A stretch of DNA of 11,448 bases from DATADD01 sp046262355 (lineage in GTDB: Bacteria; Actinomycetota; CADDZG01; WHSQ01): positions 1 through 11,448 of the forward strand of contig JBHEMX010000067.1 in assembly GCA_046262355.1 (NCBI GenBank). Reading direction: 5' to 3'. Position 1 is the first letter of the stretch. Each line of letters opens with the position of its first letter. The notes under the pieces are model-generated. The model had not been told where the DNA came from, ran no database searches, and was given only the letters and a program-made list of their open reading frames with translations. Below are positions 6,583 through 11,448 of this stretch, piece after piece. The position numbers were made by a program, and so were the translations under genes.

Positions 6583-7698
6583 ATGGAGGGATCGGCGCAG
6601 CGGCCGCGCGGAGCACACGGGCTCCGGTATGGGCAGGCGGGCGTGCGGGGCCAGGGCGACGCCCTGTCCGCGGTTGCACGCCGCCTCACGCCCACGCTGC
6701 GAAACGCCAGGGTGCTGACCCGCTTCGGTCACTACGCGGCCGTCGTGCAGTTGGCCGACGATCTCGCGCTCGCGCTCTGCACCGATGGCGTCGGCACCAA
6801 GACCATCGTCGCCTCGCTCCTCGAGCGATTCGACACGATCGGCGCCGACTGCATCGCGATGAACGTGAACGACCTCATCTGTGTCGGGGCGCGCCCGGTC
6901 GCGCTCGTCGACTACATCGGCGTGCACTCGCTCGACGAACGGCGCATCGACGAGCTCTTGAAGGGGCTGGCCGCAGCGGCCGACGAAGCCGGCATCGCGA
7001 TCCCCGGAGGGGAGCTCGCGCAGTTGCCCGAGATCGTCGGCTCCGAGGGTGACGACGGCGCCTTCGATCTCGTCGGCTCGAGCATCGGCACGCTTCATCC
7101 GTCCGAGCTCGTGCTCGGCGACGACATCCGTCCCGGCGACGCGCTGATCGGCATCGCCTCGTCCGGGATCCACTCGAACGGGCTCACGCTGGCGCGCCGG
7201 GCCCTCCTGGATGAGAGCGGTCATGACCTCCTCGAGCACGTTGCCGCGCTCGGACGCTCGCTCGGGGACGAGCTGCTCGAGCCGACGGCGATCTACGTTC
7301 GAGCGGTGCTCGACCTGTGGGACGGCGGCATCAGCACGCGCGGCCTCGCCCACATCACGGGTGACGGTCTCATGAACCTGTGTCGCCTCAATCCGACGGT
7401 GGGCTACGTGCTCGAGGACCTACCCGAGCGTCCCGCGATCTTCGACCTCATCCAGAAGGCAGGCAGGGTCACCGACGAAGAGATGTTCCGCGTCTTCAAC
7501 ATGGGGATCGGCTTCGTGGTAGTCGTCCCGGGCGAGGAGTCTCAAGCAGCGCTCGGAAGCATCTCCGACAGCGGACACCGCGCGCAGAGGATCGGGGTCG
7601 TCTCAGACGAGCCCGGCGTGGTTCGCATCGAGCCGGCAGGTCTCGTCGGAACGCTGCCTTCGGGGGACGGCAGGCTGGTGCGCTCGGCGTCCGAGTGA
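6583..7698 (+). CDS. purM: Phosphoribosylformylglycinamidine cyclo-ligase (AIR synthetase)
   Basis: A 371-residue protein, slightly longer than typical PurM. It makes aminoimidazole ribonucleotide from FGAM with ATP in purine synthesis. Family motifs run in order: YGQAGV (16-21, usually YkdAGV), DGVGTK (68-73), NVNDL (94-98), PGGE (141-144), SSGIHSNG (193-200), HITGDG (257-262) and FNMGIGF (305-311). Two differ from the classical bacterial form: GGETAEMP is GGELAQLP here, and ITGGG is ITGDG followed by LMNLCRLN instead of the usual ENIPR-like segment. From memory, this resembles the archaeal/Thermotoga-type PurM, so a distinct lineage or transfer is possible; a PurM-like paralogue is less likely given the overall match. 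No other pur gene is in the window. The carboxylase gene follows after 28 bp. Confidence 0.88.
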   Translation: MEGSAQRPRGAHGLRYGQAGVRGQGDALSAVARRLTPTLRNARVLTRFGHYAAVVQLADDLALALCTDGVGTKTIVASLLERFDTIGADCIAMNVNDLICVGARPVALVDYIGVHSLDERRIDELLKGLAAAADEAGIAIPGGELAQLPEIVGSEGDDGAFDLVGSSIGTLHPSELVLGDDIRPGDALIGIASSGIHSNGLTLARRALLDESGHDLLEHVAALGRSLGDELLEPTAIYVRAVLDLWDGGISTRGLAHITGDGLMNLCRLNPTVGYVLEDLPERPAIFDLIQKAGRVTDEEMFRVFNMGIGFVVVVPGEESQAALGSISDSGHRAQRIGVVSDEPGVVRIEPAGLVGTLPSGDGRLVRSASE

Positions 7699-7714
7699 GC
7701 TCGGTCTTCTCGCG

Positions 7715-7720
7715 TAGACT
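7715..7720 (+). promoter_or_regulatory. Candidate -10 box of the carboxylase gene (leaderless)
   Basis: TAGACT fits TAnnnT and ends six bases before ATG 7727, so transcription would begin at or next to the start codon. No Shine-Dalgarno precedes that ATG, which fits leaderless translation. No clear -35 is visible in the end of purM. Confidence 0.45.
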
Positions 7721-7726
7721 CCCGCA

Positions 7727-9298
<1,572 letters not shown>

Positions 9299-9326
9299 GC
9301 GCTCCGCCGGGAGGCGACGCAGACAG

Positions 9327-9629
9327 ATGACGATGGAGTGGCACGCGCCCAAGCGGCGCCCCCGCCTCGAGCTGGTCTCGATCGACGGCGAGCCCACGAA
9401 CGAGGAGCGCGCCGCCGTAGCGCGCGCGCTCGAACGGTTCATAGACGCGGAACGCGAGGCGAGGACACCCTCGATGTGGTTGCGCGCGGGCCGCGCCCGG
9501 GGCCGCCGCCTGGGGATGTACGACTACCGCGACCGCTTGGCACGCGACGAAGCGTGGAGACTGTCTTTCCGCTTCCCTGCGGGCGGCCGCGAGCACGTAG
9601 GCCGCACCGGCCGCGGCGACTCCAGATGA
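9327..9629 (+). CDS. Putative acyl-CoA carboxylase epsilon-like small subunit
   Basis: A 100-residue Arg/Glu-rich soluble protein directly after the beta subunit. LELVSIDGEPTNEERAAVARAL (14-35) resembles the opening of actinobacterial epsilon subunits (a beta strand with V-x-G-x-P-T-x-E-E, then a helix). The later SMWLRAGRARG and EAWRLSFRFP fit the scattered Trp/Arg tail of the family. Epsilon subunits bind the beta subunit and raise activity of the complex. The call rests on this weak motif and on position; the protein is longer than the roughly 65-residue Streptomyces examples. The start could also be ATG 9333. GGGAGG (9309-9314) is 12 bases from ATG 9327, rather far. An 11-codon ORF (9295-9330) overlaps the beta-subunit stop and this ATG, so translational coupling is possible. 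It ends 37 bp from the convergent dehydrogenase, with no convincing terminator between. Confidence 0.55.
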   Translation: MTMEWHAPKRRPRLELVSIDGEPTNEERAAVARALERFIDAEREARTPSMWLRAGRARGRRLGMYDYRDRLARDEAWRLSFRFPAGGREHVGRTGRGDSR

Positions 9630-9666
9630 CCCGTGCCCAGCGGGCCGTCGGCAAGGGCAACGATGC

Positions 9667-11448
9667 TCAGGACGAGCTCGGCGGCGGGCCGTACTCGTAG
9701 AAGCCTCGGCCCGACTTCCTTCCCAGATACCCGGCGCGCACCATGTGCTCGAGCAGAGGAGCCGGCGCGTAGCGACGTTCCCGGAACTCGTCGTGCAGTG
9801 AGTTCAGGATCGCGTAGGTGACGTCGAGCCCGACGATGTCCATGAGCTCGAACGGCCCCACCGGATGCCCACAGCCGAGCTTCATCGCGCCGTCTATGTC
9901 CGCGGGCGTGCTGTAGCCCTGCTCGTGCATGCGCACGGCGTCGTTCAGGTACGGGAACAGCAGGAAGTTCACGATGAACCCGGCTCGATCACGGCACCGC
10001 ACGGGCCGCTTGCCGAGCGCACGCACCCATGCGATCACGCGCTTTTCTACCTCGCTGGATGTAGCGACCGTGCGCACCACCTCGACGAGCGCCATGATCG
10101 GCGCAGGGTTGAAGAAGTGGAGCCCGAGCACCTTGTCGGGCCGGTCGGTCGCCGCGGCGAGCTCCACGACGGGCTGCGACGACGTCGCCGTTGCAAGGAT
10201 CGCGTCGGGCTTCGTCGCGTTGTCGAGCTCGGCGAAGATGGCCTTCTTCACCGCGACGTCCTCGCTCACGGCCTCGATCACGAGATCGACCTCGGCGAGG
10301 TCGGCGAGGTCGATCGTCACGTAGATGCGGTCGAGCGCCTGGAGCGCCTCGGGGCGCTCGAGCTTGCCTCCGGCCACCGCCCTGGCGAGACTCGCCCCGA
10401 TGGCGTCGCGCGCCCCCGCGAGGCGCTCGGGACTGCGGCCCCGCAGCACGACGTCGCGCCCGGTTAGCGCCACCACCTCGGCCATCCCCGCCGCCATCAC
10501 GCCGCTGCCCACGATGCCCACCGCTCCGATGTCCGACGACGGCACGCCGGCCGACTCGGGGATCGCGTCGATCATGTGCGGAGACTCCGGCGACTCGTAG
10601 CGGTAGAAGCCGCGGCCGGTCTTGCGACCGAGATAGCCCGCCACCACGTACTGCTTGAGCAGCGAAGGCGGAGCGTCCTGCGTGTCGCGGAACTGCCGCC
10701 ACAGCGCCTCACAGATCTCGTAGCTGGAGTCCAAGCCGATGAGGTCGAGGAGCGCGAGGGGGCCCATTGGGTGGCCACATCCGAGTTGCATCGCGGCATC
10801 GATGTCCTCGCGCGACGCGAAGCCCTGGTCGTACATGCGGGTTGCAGAGTTCAGGTACGGAAACAGCAACAGGTTGGCGATGAAGCCCGCGCGGTCCCTG
10901 GCCACCACCGGGGTCTTCTCGAGCCGCTCGGCGAAACCTTGGGCGGTCGCGACGACGTCCTCATCGGTGGCGACCGTGCGCACGAGCTCCACCAGCTTCA
11001 TAACCTGAGCCGGGTTGAAGAAATGGAACCCGATTACCCGGTGCGGTCGTTTCGTTGTGACGGCCATGTCGATCACCGGCAGCGACGAAGTGTTGGTCGC
11101 GAGGATCGCGTCGGGACCGAGGATCCCGTCCAGCTCGGCAAAAAGAGCCTTCTTGATGTCGAGCTTTTCTGGAACCGCCTCGAAGACCAGATCGCAATCG
11201 GCCAGGTCCGCGTTGCTGGTGCTCGACCCGATCCGAGCCAGCACGTCGTCGGCCTCCGCCTGTTCCATCTTGCCGCGCCGCACGGCCCTCTCGACGCTGT
11301 TGCGGATCCTCTCCAGGCCCGCTGCGACCGCCTCTTCGGTGATCTCGGTGAAGACGACCTCGAACCCGGACCTCGAGCAGACCTCGCAGATGCCCGAGCC
11401 CATCGTTCCGCACCCGACGACCCCGACTTTCCGAATCTCCACCTTCAT
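9667..11448 (-). CDS. Tandem (double-domain) 3-hydroxyacyl-CoA dehydrogenase
   Basis: The 593-residue protein is two complete 3-hydroxyacyl-CoA dehydrogenase units head to tail (about 1-290 and 305-593), each with a Rossmann domain and a C-terminal helical domain. Unit 1 has VGCGTMGSG (Gly12/14/17), an acidic Glu35 at the end of strand 2 as expected for NAD, and the catalytic set Ser121, His142 (FHFFNPA), Glu154 and Asn192. Unit 2 keeps Ser423, His444, Glu456 and Asn494. However, it has GSGVMAAG (third Gly is Ala319), RGR at 336-338 in place of the acidic residue, and TATSS for TNTSS (Ala421). Both units end in GYLGRK-GRGFY. The family oxidises 3-hydroxyacyl-CoA or reduces acetoacetyl-CoA in the cytosol. 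The ATG lies exactly at the window edge; the MKVEIRKVGVVG opening looks like a true N terminus, but an upstream start cannot be ruled out. Confidence 0.92.
   Translation of the reverse strand: MKVEIRKVGVVGCGTMGSGICEVCSRSGFEVVFTEITEEAVAAGLERIRNSVERAVRRGKMEQAEADDVLARIGSSTSNADLADCDLVFEAVPEKLDIKKALFAELDGILGPDAILATNTSSLPVIDMAVTTKRPHRVIGFHFFNPAQVMKLVELVRTVATDEDVVATAQGFAERLEKTPVVARDRAGFIANLLLFPYLNSATRMYDQGFASREDIDAAMQLGCGHPMGPLALLDLIGLDSSYEICEALWRQFRDTQDAPPSLLKQYVVAGYLGRKTGRGFYRYESPESPHMIDAIPESAGVPSSDIGAVGIVGSGVMAAGMAEVVALTGRDVVLRGRSPERLAGARDAIGASLARAVAGGKLERPEALQALDRIYVTIDLADLAEVDLVIEAVSEDVAVKKAIFAELDNATKPDAILATATSSQPVVELAAATDRPDKVLGLHFFNPAPIMALVEVVRTVATSSEVEKRVIAWVRALGKRPVRCRDRAGFIVNFLLFPYLNDAVRMHEQGYSTPADIDGAMKLGCGHPVGPFELMDIVGLDVTYAILNSLHDEFRERRYAPAPLLEHMVRAGYLGRKSGRGFYEYGPPPSSS

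Noticed and set aside
6175..7353. Minus-strand ORF (392 codons) across the MFS end, the gap and purM
   Set aside because: It spans two genes with clear motifs and an intergenic repeat region and has no recognisable domain.
9630..9666. Bidirectional terminator between the convergent small gene and the dehydrogenase
   Set aside because: Only short stems such as GCCC/GGGC and no T-tract on either strand; too weak to call.

Overview
The window is G+C-rich DNA (clearly well above 60% by eye, with strongly GC-biased third codon positions) from what is most likely an actinobacterium. The signs are an acyl-CoA carboxylase beta subunit followed by a small epsilon-like protein, a tandem-duplicated 3-hydroxyacyl-CoA dehydrogenase of a kind I recall from actinomycetes, frequent GTG starts, and genes that appear to begin at or just after a TAnnnT -10 box (leaderless or nearly so). 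The lineage is inference. There is no rRNA or tRNA to fix it.

Layout. Positions 1-2237 (+) are the end of a surface-polysaccharide locus: the C-terminal half of an O-antigen ligase/polymerase-like membrane protein, a 117 bp gap with a two-copy 36 bp hairpin repeat, and a Wzx-type flippase. A PAPS-dependent sulfotransferase-like gene (3267-2251, -) points towards it and may belong functionally to the same locus. A thiolase (4504-3308, -) and a methylmalonyl-CoA epimerase (4644-5060, +) diverge from a 139 bp promoter region. After the epimerase come an MFS transporter (5102-6328), a 254 bp gap with repeats and a perfect 14 bp palindrome, purM (6583-7698), an acyl-CoA carboxylase beta subunit (7727-9298) and a putative epsilon-like small protein (9327-9629). 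A double-domain 3-hydroxyacyl-CoA dehydrogenase (11448-9667, -) converges on them from the right edge.

How the genes fit together. Thiolase, epimerase, carboxylase and hydroxyacyl-CoA dehydrogenase are all acyl-CoA enzymes. Together they suggest beta-oxidation or short-chain acyl-CoA conversion feeding propionyl-CoA to methylmalonyl-CoA and then succinyl-CoA. The mutase and the biotin-carrying alpha subunit are not in the window. purM and the MFS gene sit among them without an obvious metabolic link.

I do not see a clear new defence or mobile system. The most unusual points are the second half of the dehydrogenase (altered nucleotide-binding residues), the putative epsilon subunit reached through a possible 11-codon ORF with overlaps at both ends, Leu at the carboxylase specificity position, the 36 bp repeat that also reads as a 12-residue peptide repeat ending on the flippase start codon, and the palindrome/repeat leader of purM.
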